A DNA stretch of 64,000 nucleotides from Rouxiella badensis (lineage in GTDB: Bacteria; Pseudomonadota; Gammaproteobacteria; Enterobacterales; Enterobacteriaceae). A program made the translations under genes and the position numbers. The notes under the pieces were generated by a model. It made no database searches and had not been told where the DNA came from. It saw only the letters and a program-made list of their open reading frames with translations. Positions 18,946 through 27,930 of the stretch are shown piece by piece. The stretch covers positions 1 to 64,000 of the forward strand of contig NZ_MRWE01000006.1 of NCBI RefSeq assembly GCF_002093665.1, given 5' to 3'. Each line of letters starts with the position of its first letter. Position 1 is the stretch's first letter.

Positions 18946-18975
18946 ATGGGCCTGAAATTTGAGGCCCATTTATTT
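18946..18975 (+). terminator. Terminator after rspB
   Basis: 8-bp stem ATGGGCCT / AGGCCCAT (loop GAAATTTG) followed by TTATTT, 11 bases after the rspB stop codon. Confidence 0.75.
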
Positions 18976-19056
18976 AATACCAAAAGTCTTAACCCTGAAT
19001 ACCCTAATTAAAAACCTCACGCATCACTATTAAAATAACACCAAGTGGAGCTGCTC

Positions 19057-20346
19057 ATGTTTAAGAATCTACGCTGGATCATCGTACTCCTGCTGTGTCT
19101 GGTCTACATGATAAATTACCTCGATCGCGTTGCACTTTCGATTACTGTCCCGATGATAGAGAAAGAGCTGACTATTAATCCCGAGCAGTTTGGGATGATA
19201 TTTGGCAGCTTCTTCTTCGGCTACGCCATATTTAATTTCCTTGGCGGATTAGCGGTCGATAAATTTGGCCCGACGTTAGTCATGGGTCTCGCCGTCGGGC
19301 TGTGGTCAATATTCTGCGGCATGACCGCCATCGCCACCGGTTTTTATTCGATGCTGATTTTGCGGGTATTATTCGGCATGGCCGAAGGCCCTATCTGCGC
19401 ATCGGCGAATAAAATGATCAACGGCTGGTTTCCGAAAAAACAGGCCGCGACCGCGATGGGCTTACTCAGCGCCGGATCACCGCTCGGCGGAGCAGTCGCT
19501 GGCCCGATTGTCGGCTATCTGGCGATTTCTTTCGGCTGGCGTCCGGCATTTATGATTATCGCCTCAATAGGTATTGTCTGGATGCTGGTATGGTTCTTCA
19601 CTGCTGCCGATAATCCAGAGAAAAGTCATCGCGTTACCGAGCATGAGCGCCAGTGGGTTAATCGGTTGAAAACCGAGAAAATCAATGACGAAGAGGACCT
19701 GACCCAATCTGCGCAGACGCTGGGGTATTATCTGCGCCAGCCTATTATTCTGGTCACCGCCTTCGCCTTCTTCTGCTACAACTATATTCTGTTTTTCTTC
19801 TTAAGCTGGTTCCCGGCGTATCTGGTGCAGGCGCACGGCTTGAATATTAAAGAGATGAGTCTGACGACGGTTATTCCGTGGATTGTCGGATTCTTTGGTC
19901 TGGCACTCGGCGGTATTATTTCCGATAAAATATTTAACCTCACTGGCCGCCTGCTGTTATCACGCAAAATTGTGTTGGTCGTCAGCCTGTTGGCGGCAGC
20001 GATTTGCGTCGCGCTGGCGGGCGTAGTGACCCGCGTGGTACCCGCGGTAATGCTGATGTCGGTGTCTATTTTCTTCCTCTACACCACCGGCGCAATTTAT
20101 TGGGCGATTATTCAGGACGTGGTGCATAAATCGAAAGTCGGCAGCGCCAGCGGCTTTATTCATCTCATCGGCAGCGTGTCCGGCATTATTGGTCCGATTG
20201 CCACCGGCTTTATTGTGCAAAATACCGGTCACTTCGACAGCGCCTTTATTCTGGCCGGTGGCGTGGCGGCGCTGGGCGCAATTCTGGTGTTCTTTGTTAT
20301 CAAACCACCAAAACATCAGCCCCAGACCCGTATCTCTCACTCCTGA
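19057..20346 (+). CDS. MFS sugar-acid transporter (ACS family)
   Basis: A 429-residue 12-helix transporter of the anion:cation symporter family, which includes D-galactonate and hexuronate carriers. The N-terminus YMINYLDRVALSITVPMIEKE and the loop motif GGLAVDKFGPTLVM are typical, as is GMAEGPICASANKMINGWFPKKQ. The start at 19057 is chosen for GGAG at seven bases; an in-frame GTG lies 12 bases earlier inside that site. Between rspB and a second transporter it most likely imports the substrate of RspA/RspB. Confidence 0.85.
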   Translation: MFKNLRWIIVLLLCLVYMINYLDRVALSITVPMIEKELTINPEQFGMIFGSFFFGYAIFNFLGGLAVDKFGPTLVMGLAVGLWSIFCGMTAIATGFYSMLILRVLFGMAEGPICASANKMINGWFPKKQAATAMGLLSAGSPLGGAVAGPIVGYLAISFGWRPAFMIIASIGIVWMLVWFFTAADNPEKSHRVTEHERQWVNRLKTEKINDEEDLTQSAQTLGYYLRQPIILVTAFAFFCYNYILFFFLSWFPAYLVQAHGLNIKEMSLTTVIPWIVGFFGLALGGIISDKIFNLTGRLLLSRKIVLVVSLLAAAICVALAGVVTRVVPAVMLMSVSIFFLYTTGAIYWAIIQDVVHKSKVGSASGFIHLIGSVSGIIGPIATGFIVQNTGHFDSAFILAGGVAALGAILVFFVIKPPKHQPQTRISHS

Positions 20347-20354
20347 GCCCATTC

Positions 20355-20374
20355 CCCCGGCCTGACGGTCGGGG
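20355..20374 (+). other. Intercistronic hairpin between the two MFS genes
   Basis: Stem CCCCGGCC / GGTCGGGG (one G-U pair, loop TGAC) in the 47-base gap. It lacks a T-tract and probably acts as an mRNA stability element rather than a terminator. Confidence 0.35.
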
Positions 20375-20393
20375 ATACCTGGAGCACCCTACA

Positions 20394-21740
20394 ATGACAC
20401 AGGTTTCAACCTCGTCTCAGGCCGCGATGTCTCAGCAAGAACGTTCGCTGTTAAAACGCGTCGCCGGAGCATCGGCCATCGGCACGGCCGCCGAGTACTA
20501 CGACTTTTTTGCCTACGGAACCGCAGCCGTGCTGTTCTTCGGCCAGCTGTTCTTCCCGAGCTCTGATCCGCTGGTCAGCACGCTGGCGGCCTTTGCCACC
20601 TATGCCGTCGGATTTCTGGCCCGCCCGCTTGGCGGTATCGTCTTCGGCCACATCGGCGACAAGGTCGGCCGCAAGAAGGCGCTGGTCATCACCATTTTGA
20701 TTGTCGGGCTGGGCACCTTCTGTATCGGCCTGCTGCCCACCTATGAAAAAATTGGCTTCTGGGCGCCGGTATTATTGATTCTGATCCGCGTGCTGCAAGG
20801 ATTTGGCGTCGGCGGCGAACAGGCAGGCGCGGTGCTAATGACCGCCGAATATTCGCGCCCTGAACGTCGTGGATTCTTCGCCAGCTGGGTGCAGATTGGC
20901 GCGCCGCTTGGCTTTTTGCTGCCCTCGGCCCTGTTTGCGGTGCTGAACTCACAGCTTAGCGCCGAACAAATGCTGGCCTGGGGATGGCGCATTCCGTTCC
21001 TGATTAGCCTGCTGCTGGTGATTATTGGCTTGTTTATCCGCTTACGAATTGACGAATCACCGGTTTTCGCTGAAATCCGTAAAACCAAAGCGGTCGAGTC
21101 GCGGCCGGTTATCGAGGTGATTCGCCGCTATCCCGGCATTATCGTCAAAGGCGTGTGCGCGAAGCTTATCGAGGCCTGCGCCTTCGCGATGTTTACCGTT
21201 ATCGTGCTCGCCTTCGGCAAGGCCAATCACCTCAGCGCCAGCGTGCTGCTCGATACGATGATTGTTGCGGTGATTCTGGAAATTATTTCGATACCGCTGA
21301 TGGGTAAACTTTCCGATAAAGTCGGCCGCAGGCCGGTTTACATGGCTGGTACTCTGCTGCTAGTGATAGGTATCGTGCCTTTCTTTCTGGTGTTGAAGCA
21401 GGACACCTTCTGGATGACGCAGATAGCGATGATTCTGGCGCTGACCTTTGGCCACAGCATGTGCTATGCCCCGCAGGCGTCATACTTTCCGGAGCTGTTC
21501 CCCACCCGCATTCGCTGTAGCGGCATCGCGCTAATTTGGCAGATTGGCTCACTCATTGGCAGCGGCGTGCTGGGATTGGTGGCGGTCAAAATCCTGCAGG
21601 CGACCGGCGGCGATTACCATGGGCTAGCTATTTATATGATTGTACTAGGTATCATCTCTTTTATCGGCCTAATGCTCATGCCAGAAACCGCACCCGGCGT
21701 GCGCGGTAGCGAATACCACAGCTGGGGAGAAAAACGCTAA
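20394..21740 (+). CDS. MFS transporter (metabolite:H+ symporter family)
   Basis: A 448-residue transporter of the MHS family (ShiA/ProP/KgtP/YhjE-like). Diagnostic segments are EYYDFFAYGTAAVLFFGQLFF near the N-terminus (E-Y-Y-D-F then F-F), the loop GHIGDKVGRKKALV and the second-half copy MGKLSDKVGRRPVYMAG. Substrates of this family are small carboxylates or zwitterions; it cannot be assigned further. It follows the ACS transporter by 47 bases with GGAG nine bases before the ATG, so the two are probably co-transcribed. Two different permeases in one rspAB locus suggest two related substrates. Confidence 0.85.
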   Translation: MTQVSTSSQAAMSQQERSLLKRVAGASAIGTAAEYYDFFAYGTAAVLFFGQLFFPSSDPLVSTLAAFATYAVGFLARPLGGIVFGHIGDKVGRKKALVITILIVGLGTFCIGLLPTYEKIGFWAPVLLILIRVLQGFGVGGEQAGAVLMTAEYSRPERRGFFASWVQIGAPLGFLLPSALFAVLNSQLSAEQMLAWGWRIPFLISLLLVIIGLFIRLRIDESPVFAEIRKTKAVESRPVIEVIRRYPGIIVKGVCAKLIEACAFAMFTVIVLAFGKANHLSASVLLDTMIVAVILEIISIPLMGKLSDKVGRRPVYMAGTLLLVIGIVPFFLVLKQDTFWMTQIAMILALTFGHSMCYAPQASYFPELFPTRIRCSGIALIWQIGSLIGSGVLGLVAVKILQATGGDYHGLAIYMIVLGIISFIGLMLMPETAPGVRGSEYHSWGEKR

Positions 21741-21866
21741 ACCTTGGCGGGCAAAGTCTTTTCAGACATAGGCCTTTGCCCGCAGCCAAAACAACATCCA
21801 GCGCAAAACCTCTTGGAAAGTCATGCTATTATGAGGCTATCTCAATTTCGGAATTCCGCCTTCGCC

Positions 21867-22553
21867 ATGACAGAATCTTATGAGTTGAACGGTAACGTAC
21901 CGGTAAATCAGCAAATTTATCGCACCCTGCGACAGGATATCGTTGCCTGCGTGATACCGCCCGGCGCGTTTCTTTCCGAAAAAGAAATCTCGGCACGGTT
22001 CAACGTTTCCCGCCAGCCGGTCCGCGAGGCCTTTATCAAGCTGGCCGAGGCCGGACTGGTCCAGGTGCTGCCTCAGCGCGGCACCTTCGTGATGAAGATT
22101 TCAGCCAAACGCGTTGCCGATGGGCGTTTTATTCGCGAGGCGCTGGAGACGGCGGTTATTCGCCGGGCGGCAGGCGTAGTGACAGACCACGACCTCTCTC
22201 TGCTGGCACACAATCTTCAACGCCAGGAACTGGCGGCAAAAAGCCATCAGGCGCAGGAGTTTTTGCAGCTGGATGACGAATTTCACCGCCTGATTGCACA
22301 GATTATTGACTGCCGACTGGCGTGGGAAACGATTGAGAATATCAAGGCCACCATGGACCGTGTGCGCTTCTTTTCACTGAGCAAAGTCTCTCCACCAGAA
22401 AATCTTATCGCCCAGCATTACACTATCTATGCCGCCCTCGAGGCAAGAGACCCCGACGCCGCCGAGCAGGCGCTGCGTGCCCATTTGCAGGAGATGATCT
22501 TCTCTATCACGCCCATCGCGGAACAAAACAGCGAATGGTTCGACGTCGAATAA
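21867..22553 (+). CDS. rspR: GntR-family regulator RspR
   Basis: A 228-residue FadR-subclass GntR regulator. The winged helix is at about residues 14-80 (VNQQIYRTLRQDIVACVIPPG, then SEKEISARFNVSRQPVREAF, then LVQVLPQRGTFV). The FCD ligand domain follows, with metal-binding Asp/His residues in LDDEFHRLI. Length and sequence agree with E. coli RspR (YdfH, 228 residues), the repressor of rspAB. The reading frame is open further upstream, but 21867 gives the family length. It lies on the same strand, about 130 bases after the second MFS gene. Confidence 0.85.
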   Translation: MTESYELNGNVPVNQQIYRTLRQDIVACVIPPGAFLSEKEISARFNVSRQPVREAFIKLAEAGLVQVLPQRGTFVMKISAKRVADGRFIREALETAVIRRAAGVVTDHDLSLLAHNLQRQELAAKSHQAQEFLQLDDEFHRLIAQIIDCRLAWETIENIKATMDRVRFFSLSKVSPPENLIAQHYTIYAALEARDPDAAEQALRAHLQEMIFSITPIAEQNSEWFDVE

Positions 22554-22668
22554 CGGCAATCAACCGCAAATAGAGTGCGATCCGCTCCACGTTTTATGCA
22601 GTCCGAGCCAACCTGTATAACAGGGTAGAGTAAGCTAACTACCACGACTTACTGGCAGGAGACACGTG

Positions 22669-23553
22669 ATGACGGTCATTGACGCTTTATCTACGCCGCT
22701 GCAAAAACTCTACTACAATGCCCAAAATACGCTGCCGTTGTCTCATCTCGACGAAGAGAAGATCTGCCAGATTGCCCGCGATCTCGACAGCGTGGGCAGC
22801 GACAAAGAGCACTACGTCACCGGCTGGATGGCGCTCAATCCGGTGGTATTGATCCGCCGCTATCAAAACAAACGCGGCAGCGCCGACGGTATCGTATTCA
22901 CCCGCAGCAATCAGTACCGCCTGAGCGTGCAGTCGGTCATGTTTAGCATCCCCAAACCCTTACTGTGGATCACCTTTCGTCGCCGGCCAAGGACAATGAA
23001 AGTGATTACTTACAATCGTTTAGACACCACGCAGAATGGGCTTCAGCAATATCAAAATATTCAGGAAGACGAGGTTAAGGCGCGGCTTGAGGCCGACTGG
23101 CGCGAGCTGAATGATTATCTGGGGCTCGCCTGTTGGCAGCGGGAAAACGGCCAGCCGCTGTGGAACGCGTTGCAGGACAGCATCACGGCCGACAGGCTGC
23201 TCGGACTGTGCAATAGCCTGTTCTTCACCAACGGTAAGCTGCAAAAAGAGGGAGAGTTCGAGGGACTGTGGCACAAGGGGATGTTTATTGCCCGACGCAA
23301 CGACGGTGCGGCAGCGTTTATGCTGGCCTGGCAACATCCCGAGACCCACGAGGTGGCCAGCTATCTGTTTGAAATATTGAAAAAGAATACTGGCCCCACT
23401 CGCCTCAGGCTTTCACTTCGCCCCCACAAGCAGGAGAAGTTCTACCCGTTAAACCCCTTCGATGCGCAGCATCTACACGATGCGCTACAAATGTTTGAAC
23501 GGGCAGAAGGTGCCTTAGGCTGCTTTGAGCAACAGCGTCACCACCAGCGATGA
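22669..23553 (+). CDS. Conserved-looking protein of unknown function
   Basis: A 294-residue soluble protein that I do not recognise. It has no signal peptide or transmembrane segment. It is rich in charged and aromatic residues, with an Arg-rich stretch FRRRPRTMKV near residue 104 and several Trp residues in the second half. AGGAGA lies about eight bases before the ATG; an alternative GTG is immediately upstream. The composition and codon use resemble the neighbours, so I take it as a real gene. Its 3' end overlaps the convergent thiD gene by 16 bases. No context points to a role. Confidence 0.7.
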   Translation: MTVIDALSTPLQKLYYNAQNTLPLSHLDEEKICQIARDLDSVGSDKEHYVTGWMALNPVVLIRRYQNKRGSADGIVFTRSNQYRLSVQSVMFSIPKPLLWITFRRRPRTMKVITYNRLDTTQNGLQQYQNIQEDEVKARLEADWRELNDYLGLACWQRENGQPLWNALQDSITADRLLGLCNSLFFTNGKLQKEGEFEGLWHKGMFIARRNDGAAAFMLAWQHPETHEVASYLFEILKKNTGPTRLRLSLRPHKQEKFYPLNPFDAQHLHDALQMFERAEGALGCFEQQRHHQR

Positions 23554-24356
23554 AAATGGTGAACCGGGCCGATGCCCTCACCCACTTCCAGAGAGTCCGC
23601 CTGCTGCAACGCCTGCTGTAAATAGTCTTTGGCTGCGCTGACGGTGTCAATCCAGTTAGCTTTTCTCGGCCTGATTGCAGCCAGCGCGGCGCTGAGTGTG
23701 CAGCCAGTGCCGTGCGTATTACGGGTGGCAATGCGCGGCGCAGTAAAGCGTTCACGATAGTGAGCGGTCATTAACCAGTCAGGGCTTTCACTGTCACTCA
23801 GATGGCCTCCTTTCATCAATACCGCTTCACACCCCATCTCCAAAAGCGCTTCACCCTGGCGGCACATCTCACGCTCGTCGGTCGCGACGGCGCAGTCCAA
23901 CAGCGCCGCCGCCTCAGGTAGATTTGGCGTAATCAGCGACACCTGCGGCAACAGCCATTTACGCAGCGCCTCCACGGCGTCCGGCGTCAGCAGCGGGTCA
24001 CCGCTTTTTGCCAGCATCACGGTGTCCAGCACCACGTAGGCCGGAGCCTTTTCCAGCTTACGGTAATAGCGCAGCCGCTCTGCGACCACTTCCACCACCT
24101 GTGTGTTGGCCAGCATGCCGATTTTGGCGCTGTCAATGCGCACGTCGCTCAGCACCGAGTCGAGCTGTGCCCCCACGAATAGCGGATCAATGTGATAGAC
24201 CGACTGCACGCCACGGGTGTTTTGCGCCACCAGTGCGGTGATAACGCTGGTGCCATAGGCCTCCAGCGCGGAGAAAGTTTTCAGGTCAGCCTGAATACCC
24301 GCACCGCCGCTTGGGTCAGTGCCTGCAATGGTGAGCGCATTAATACGTCGGGTCAT
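23538..24356 (-). CDS. thiD: Hydroxymethylpyrimidine/phosphomethylpyrimidine kinase
   Basis: A 272-residue ribokinase-fold enzyme that phosphorylates HMP twice for thiamine synthesis. Family features: [20 protein letters not shown] at the N-terminus (substrate loop G-T-D-P-S-G-G-A-G), [11 protein letters not shown], the TPNLPEAA segment and the anion hole [15 protein letters not shown] with its catalytic Cys. Its ATG overlaps the thiM stop by four bases, so it is translationally coupled to thiM and thereby to the TPP riboswitch. In E. coli the order thiM-thiD is the same and the pair lies at 47 min. Confidence 0.93.
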   Translation of the reverse strand: MTRRINALTIAGTDPSGGAGIQADLKTFSALEAYGTSVITALVAQNTRGVQSVYHIDPLFVGAQLDSVLSDVRIDSAKIGMLANTQVVEVVAERLRYYRKLEKAPAYVVLDTVMLAKSGDPLLTPDAVEALRKWLLPQVSLITPNLPEAAALLDCAVATDEREMCRQGEALLEMGCEAVLMKGGHLSDSESPDWLMTAHYRERFTAPRIATRNTHGTGCTLSAALAAIRPRKANWIDTVSAAKDYLQQALQQADSLEVGEGIGPVHHFHRWW

Positions 24357-25159
24357 AGCGCCCCTCCGTTAAGCTTTTCAGCATCAAGCAGATAGAGATT
24401 GTCCATAAATGCCGGCGTAAAGCTGCCCGGCCCCTTAGCCACCTCGCAGGCGAGCTCACCGGCGCGAGACATCACGCGGCAGGCCGCAGCCACGTTTGCC
24501 AAACGGTCGCCCGGCAAAGAGGTAAAAGCGGCAACCACGGCCGAGAGCGCACAGCCAGTGCCCACTACGCGGGTCATTAGCACATTGCCACCCGGCACTG
24601 ACACACTGTTTTCACCGTCGGTGACGTAGTCAATCTCGCCGGTGACCGCAATAATCGCACCGGTCTGGCGAGCCAAAGTTTGCGCAGCAGGCAGTGCGGC
24701 CAATGAAGTGTCGGCGCTGTCGACACCACGACCAGAAGCCGCCAGGCCGCTGAGCGCCATGATTTCAGACGCGTTTCCGCGGATTGCAGCAGGCTGAAGT
24801 CTGATAATTTCCTGACAAAACTCTGAGCGCCAGCTGAGTGCGCCGACGGCAACCGGATCAAGCACCCACGGCTTCTGCGCCTGGTTAGCGGCGTGAATGG
24901 CGGCAAGCATGGATTCGGCACGGGATTCGGTGAGCGTACCGACGTTCACCAGCAGCGCGCTGGCCATGGCGCTGAACTGCGCGGCTTCACGCGGGTCAAC
25001 CACCATCGCCGGAGAAGCCCCGAGCGCCAGAAGAACGTTCGCGGTGATCGACTGCACCACGTCATTGGTGATGCAATGCACCAGCGGAGAAGCTTGACGA
25101 AGATGTTGTAAGGCACTGGCGGCGTATGCGCCGGGAAAAACGGTAGGTCGAGTGGTCAT
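24353..25159 (-). CDS. thiM: Hydroxyethylthiazole kinase
   Basis: A 268-residue ThiM, the kinase that salvages the thiazole moiety of thiamine. Motifs: [27 protein letters not shown] at about 26-52 (C-I-T-N then A-N-x-x-L-A-L-G), [17 protein letters not shown] and the active-site GTGCALSAV. The ATG at 25159 has GGGAG only four bases upstream, and that site is paired in a hairpin that belongs to the riboswitch expression platform. First gene of thiMD. Confidence 0.93.
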   Translation of the reverse strand: MTTRPTVFPGAYAASALQHLRQASPLVHCITNDVVQSITANVLLALGASPAMVVDPREAAQFSAMASALLVNVGTLTESRAESMLAAIHAANQAQKPWVLDPVAVGALSWRSEFCQEIIRLQPAAIRGNASEIMALSGLAASGRGVDSADTSLAALPAAQTLARQTGAIIAVTGEIDYVTDGENSVSVPGGNVLMTRVVGTGCALSAVVAAFTSLPGDRLANVAAACRVMSRAGELACEVAKGPGSFTPAFMDNLYLLDAEKLNGGAL

Positions 25160-25164
25160 AAAAC

Positions 25165-25199
25165 TCCCAACCGGCGATCAAGAAGGGGTACCGGTGGGA
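25165..25199 (-). promoter_or_regulatory. thiM Shine-Dalgarno sequestering hairpin
   Basis: On the minus strand TCCCACCGG (25191-25199) can pair with CCGGTTGGGA (25165-25174) with one bulged base. The GGGAG ribosome-binding site of thiM lies at 25164-25168 and is largely buried in this stem. This is the expected off-state of a translational TPP riboswitch. Confidence 0.7.
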
Positions 25200-25202
25200 T
25201 AC

Positions 25203-25285
25203 CACGACTTCCCTACGCTGGCATTATCCAGATCAGGTAATACGGGTATCTCTCAGCCTTCACAAAGAAGGGCACCCCGAGTCAT
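25203..25285 (-). promoter_or_regulatory. TPP riboswitch (THI element)
   Basis: On the minus strand the conserved elements appear in order: CGGGGTGCCC, GGCTGAGA, ACCCG, ACCTGATCTGGATAATGCCA and GCGTAGGGA, with closing helix P1 formed by GACT / AGTC. These are the hallmark sequences of the TPP aptamer. Binding of thiamine pyrophosphate would repress thiM-thiD, here by hiding the ribosome-binding site. Confidence 0.95.
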
Positions 25286-25566
25286 TGAAGCTAAGGGGTT
25301 AGCATAAGGGATGTAGGTGACTTACAGCAAGCTCTCTATTGCTCTCTCTCACGGCCTGTACCCACAATATACACGACATAAACCATCGCCGAAGCCTGCG
25401 GGGTTTTCGGTTAAATAAACAGTGGGTTAAGGGTTGGAAATAGCGTGCGGGTATTCTGGTTATTACGTTTTGGTCCTTAACAATGGCCTGCGCGAATACA
25501 GGTTTTTGAACGCCGCAAATCTTTCGAAATTGCGGCGTTTGATTATCTTGTCAGGACATTGGGGCG
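25286..25566. other. Intergenic region upstream of the thi riboswitch
   Basis: Contains the thiMD promoter region and the hairpin at 25509-25539. No gene is recognised. Confidence 0.45.
25509..25539 (-). terminator. Hairpin after the DUF1471-like gene
   Basis: Perfect 10-bp stem AACGCCGCAA / TTGCGGCGTT with an 11-base loop, 28 bases downstream of the stop codon. It lacks a long T-run on either strand, so termination is likely but not certain. Confidence 0.5.
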
Positions 25567-25872
25567 TTAATCGTAGGCCAGTTTATGATTAATATTGTAG
25601 AGCGTGGCCGTACCTGCCATGACGTGCTGTCCTTCATTGCCCTGTTTATGGGATTCCACGTTGGTGATGTGGTAGCCGACGGCACCGGCATCCAAAGCTT
25701 TCTTAACAAAAGCGCTATTTAATTCCTCCAGGGTGGTCGCCCAACTGACGGAGGTCACGCCGACGGCGCGCATGGAGGCTAATTCACGATGTGATAACCC
25801 AGAACGGATCAGAACCGGTTTAACGTCGTGTGGAGAGAATATTGATAAAACGTCTTTAACTAAATCTTTCAT
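25567..25872 (-). CDS. DUF1471-like small stress protein without signal peptide
   Basis: A 101-residue protein. The C-terminal half, A-F-V-K-K-A-L-D-A-G-A-V-G-Y-H-I-T followed by G-T-A-T-L-Y-N, follows the pattern of the YdgH/BhsA/McbA (DUF1471) fold, in which a helix with D-x-G-A-x-x-Y-x-I precedes a terminal G-T-A-x-x-Y strand. Most family members in Enterobacterales are periplasmic with a signal peptide; this one begins MKDLVKDVLSIFS and looks cytoplasmic. Several such proteins are biofilm or stress factors, but I cannot transfer a role. It is flanked by thiMD and an OprD porin gene. Confidence 0.6.
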   Translation of the reverse strand: MKDLVKDVLSIFSPHDVKPVLIRSGLSHRELASMRAVGVTSVSWATTLEELNSAFVKKALDAGAVGYHITNVESHKQGNEGQHVMAGTATLYNINHKLAYD

Positions 25873-26183
25873 AGCCTTACTCCTCAGTATTCGTCTTCAA
25901 ACTGGAGCTTTTGAAGCGGATTATTCAGCGCCATTGATAAATCCAGGTGATTACCTTTCTAAATCATTTAACGGCTTCGTCCCTAATAAATACCTTTCTG
26001 CAGCGGCAGTTTTAGCTTTAGTTGCTAAATAATTGTTAAGAAAACTTTAGAAATATTTTAAATAGTTTTTAATGAGGATATTACCAGCTAGTTACAGTTT
26101 GGCTTTTTTTGAAATGGTGTTTTAGCAGAGATTGCCTGAGTGAAGAGCTCACTCAGGCAGATAGTGCGCTTAGTCGAGGTCGA
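25873..26183. other. Intergenic region between the DUF1471-like gene and the OprD porin
   Basis: About 310 bases, AT-rich, holding the promoter of the DUF1471-like gene and the hairpin at 26133-26159. No small gene stands out. Confidence 0.45.
26133..26159 (-). terminator. Hairpin after the OprD porin
   Basis: Perfect 11-bp stem TGCCTGAGTGA / TCACTCAGGCA with a five-base loop, 25 bases downstream of the porin stop codon. The T-tract is poor. Confidence 0.6.
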
Positions 26184-27455
26184 TTAGAAGATAGAAATTG
26201 GGTATTCGACGTAAACGCGCACTTCGTTACCGCCTACGTTATACGAAGAGGCATCGGAAGATACGCGCAGAACCGAGTAGCGCAGTTTGAGCTTCAGGCC
26301 TTTCGCCACGCCGTCTGGCACCTTGTACTGAATCTGGTTAAACAGTTCGTGCTCGTGGCCGTTGGTGGTTTCGGAGGTCTGAATATTATCGCCGCGCACG
26401 TATGCCACGTCATAGCTCAGGCCCTGAACGCCAAGCCCACTGAGGTCAACCGAGTAAGCCAGCTGCCAGGAGCGCTCGCCCTGACCGTTGAAATCTGACC
26501 AGTAGGAGTTTGACAGCCAGATGGTGTTGCCGCCATCGCCAACCCCGCCATTTTTGCGGTAGCCGCCGTAGTTATAGCCGGTGCTGCCGTTGCTCTGCTG
26601 GTAAGCCAGTTTGAAGGTGTGGATGCCGGCGACATAGCTAGTTGCCAGGCTCCAAATATCGTTGCTGCGCCCGGTATCGAGCGTGTTGGCATAGTCTTGA
26701 GTCAGGCGTGATTTATAGCCGTTGAAGTCGAAAATCAACGCATGCTCTGGCGCCAAAGGCTGACGATAGGTCATGCCCAGATACTGCTTGTTCAGCACGC
26801 CTTCTACGTTCGATGCATACAGTGAGCCGCTCAGACGATCGTTAAACTGGTAGCGCGCACCGCCAAAGCTCAGGCCGTGCAGGCCGCTGTTGTGGCTGTC
26901 ATCACTTTTTTGCTGTTCGTCGGTGAAATGACCGGCGGTAATATCCAGCCCGTCGATTTCCTGCGAATCAATCATAAAACCGGTGTAGGTTTCATCAAGC
27001 AGGCGTGAACTATCGGCGGTGAGGATAGGCAACTCAGGTGCCTGGGTGCCATAACTCAGAACGGTTTTGGAGATACGCATTTTGGCCGTTGCGCCAAATT
27101 TGGCGAGGTCAGACTTGGCGCGTCCGTCCTGGTCCTGCGAGAAGAAGTCGATGCCGCCTGCGCCGCTATGACCACGACCACCGTCGAGGCGAACGGCGTA
27201 TTGGCCAAGCGCGTCAAAGCCGAAACCTACCGGACCCTGTGTAAACCCAGAAGTGAAGTTGGCGATAAGGCCCTGGCCCCACTCTTCACGCGTCCGCACG
27301 CCGTCTGGTTTGTAGTTACGGTCGATATAGGCATTGCGCAGCAGCACATTGAGATGGCTATCGGCGATAAACCCATTGTTATCCTGGACGGTGTCGGCAT
27401 AGGCAGACTGCGCACAAAGCGCTGCCAAAAGCGATAATGGCAAAATTTTTTTCAC
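26184..27455 (-). CDS. OprD-family outer-membrane porin
   Basis: A 423-residue outer-membrane beta-barrel with a signal peptide (cleavage after AYA near residue 20). The mature start, G-F-I-A-D-S-H-L-N-V-L-L-R-N-A-Y, followed by Y-I-D-R-N-Y-K, is the OprD (Pseudomonas-type) signature. The family also shows EWGQGLIANFTSGFTQGPVGFGFDALG (here in short: W-G-Q-G then G-F-G-x-D). The last residue is Phe, as expected for Bam-dependent insertion. OprD porins take up amino acids, peptides and aromatic or sugar acids; the substrate is unknown. It is monocistronic. Confidence 0.88.
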   Translation of the reverse strand: MKKILPLSLLAALCAQSAYADTVQDNNGFIADSHLNVLLRNAYIDRNYKPDGVRTREEWGQGLIANFTSGFTQGPVGFGFDALGQYAVRLDGGRGHSGAGGIDFFSQDQDGRAKSDLAKFGATAKMRISKTVLSYGTQAPELPILTADSSRLLDETYTGFMIDSQEIDGLDITAGHFTDEQQKSDDSHNSGLHGLSFGGARYQFNDRLSGSLYASNVEGVLNKQYLGMTYRQPLAPEHALIFDFNGYKSRLTQDYANTLDTGRSNDIWSLATSYVAGIHTFKLAYQQSNGSTGYNYGGYRKNGGVGDGGNTIWLSNSYWSDFNGQGERSWQLAYSVDLSGLGVQGLSYDVAYVRGDNIQTSETTNGHEHELFNQIQYKVPDGVAKGLKLKLRYSVLRVSSDASSYNVGGNEVRVYVEYPISIF

Positions 27456-27607
27456 GGTGCGTTAACCTGTTTTTTCTTATCTAAAGTGATTCATAAATAT
27501 ACAAATCCGGAAAACCCTATTTCCGGCGGGGCAAGCATACCCTACTTGCGAAAATGCCAAAAAAATAATTCGCGTCCTAAGCCTATTTTTTTTAGGCGCG
27601 ATGACAG

Positions 27608-27635
27608 AAAAAAAATGCCCTGAGAGATCAGGGCA
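27608..27635 (-). terminator. Terminator of the small membrane protein gene
   Basis: 8-bp stem TGCCCTGA / TCAGGGCA with a four-base loop, followed on the minus strand by eight T residues. A strong intrinsic terminator for the gene ending at 27667. Confidence 0.85.
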
Positions 27636-27666
27636 TCGTTAAATACTTGTAAATATGTGGAAAACG

Positions 27667-27930
27667 TCAGGTTCTCGGATAACCTTTAACCGAATGATCG
27701 AGATTGGATTCTAATTTAGAAATACGCAGTGAAAGATATATCCCCAATCCTACACAGCCCAAGGCCAGAAGCGTCTGAATCAGCAATCTCGGCGTGGGTT
27801 CAGGCAGGGAGACATAATTGATGATTGCCGAAAGCGCAGCAACGATGCTTGCCATAAAGCACCAGCGCATAAGGCTGTCCATACTCCGCAACATAGGCGC
27901 GATGTCCGCCGGGTTGTGTTTACACACCAT
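27667..27930 (-). CDS. Small two-helix membrane protein of unknown function
   Basis: An 87-residue protein with two hydrophobic segments (about residues 24-41 and 50-67) and a basic tail, so an inner-membrane hairpin is likely. I use the ATG at 27930 because GGAG lies five bases upstream; the frame is open for 24 more codons but without a ribosome-binding site. It has its own terminator. I do not recognise the family. Confidence 0.65.
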   Translation of the reverse strand: MVCKHNPADIAPMLRSMDSLMRWCFMASIVAALSAIINYVSLPEPTPRLLIQTLLALGCVGLGIYLSLRISKLESNLDHSVKGYPRT

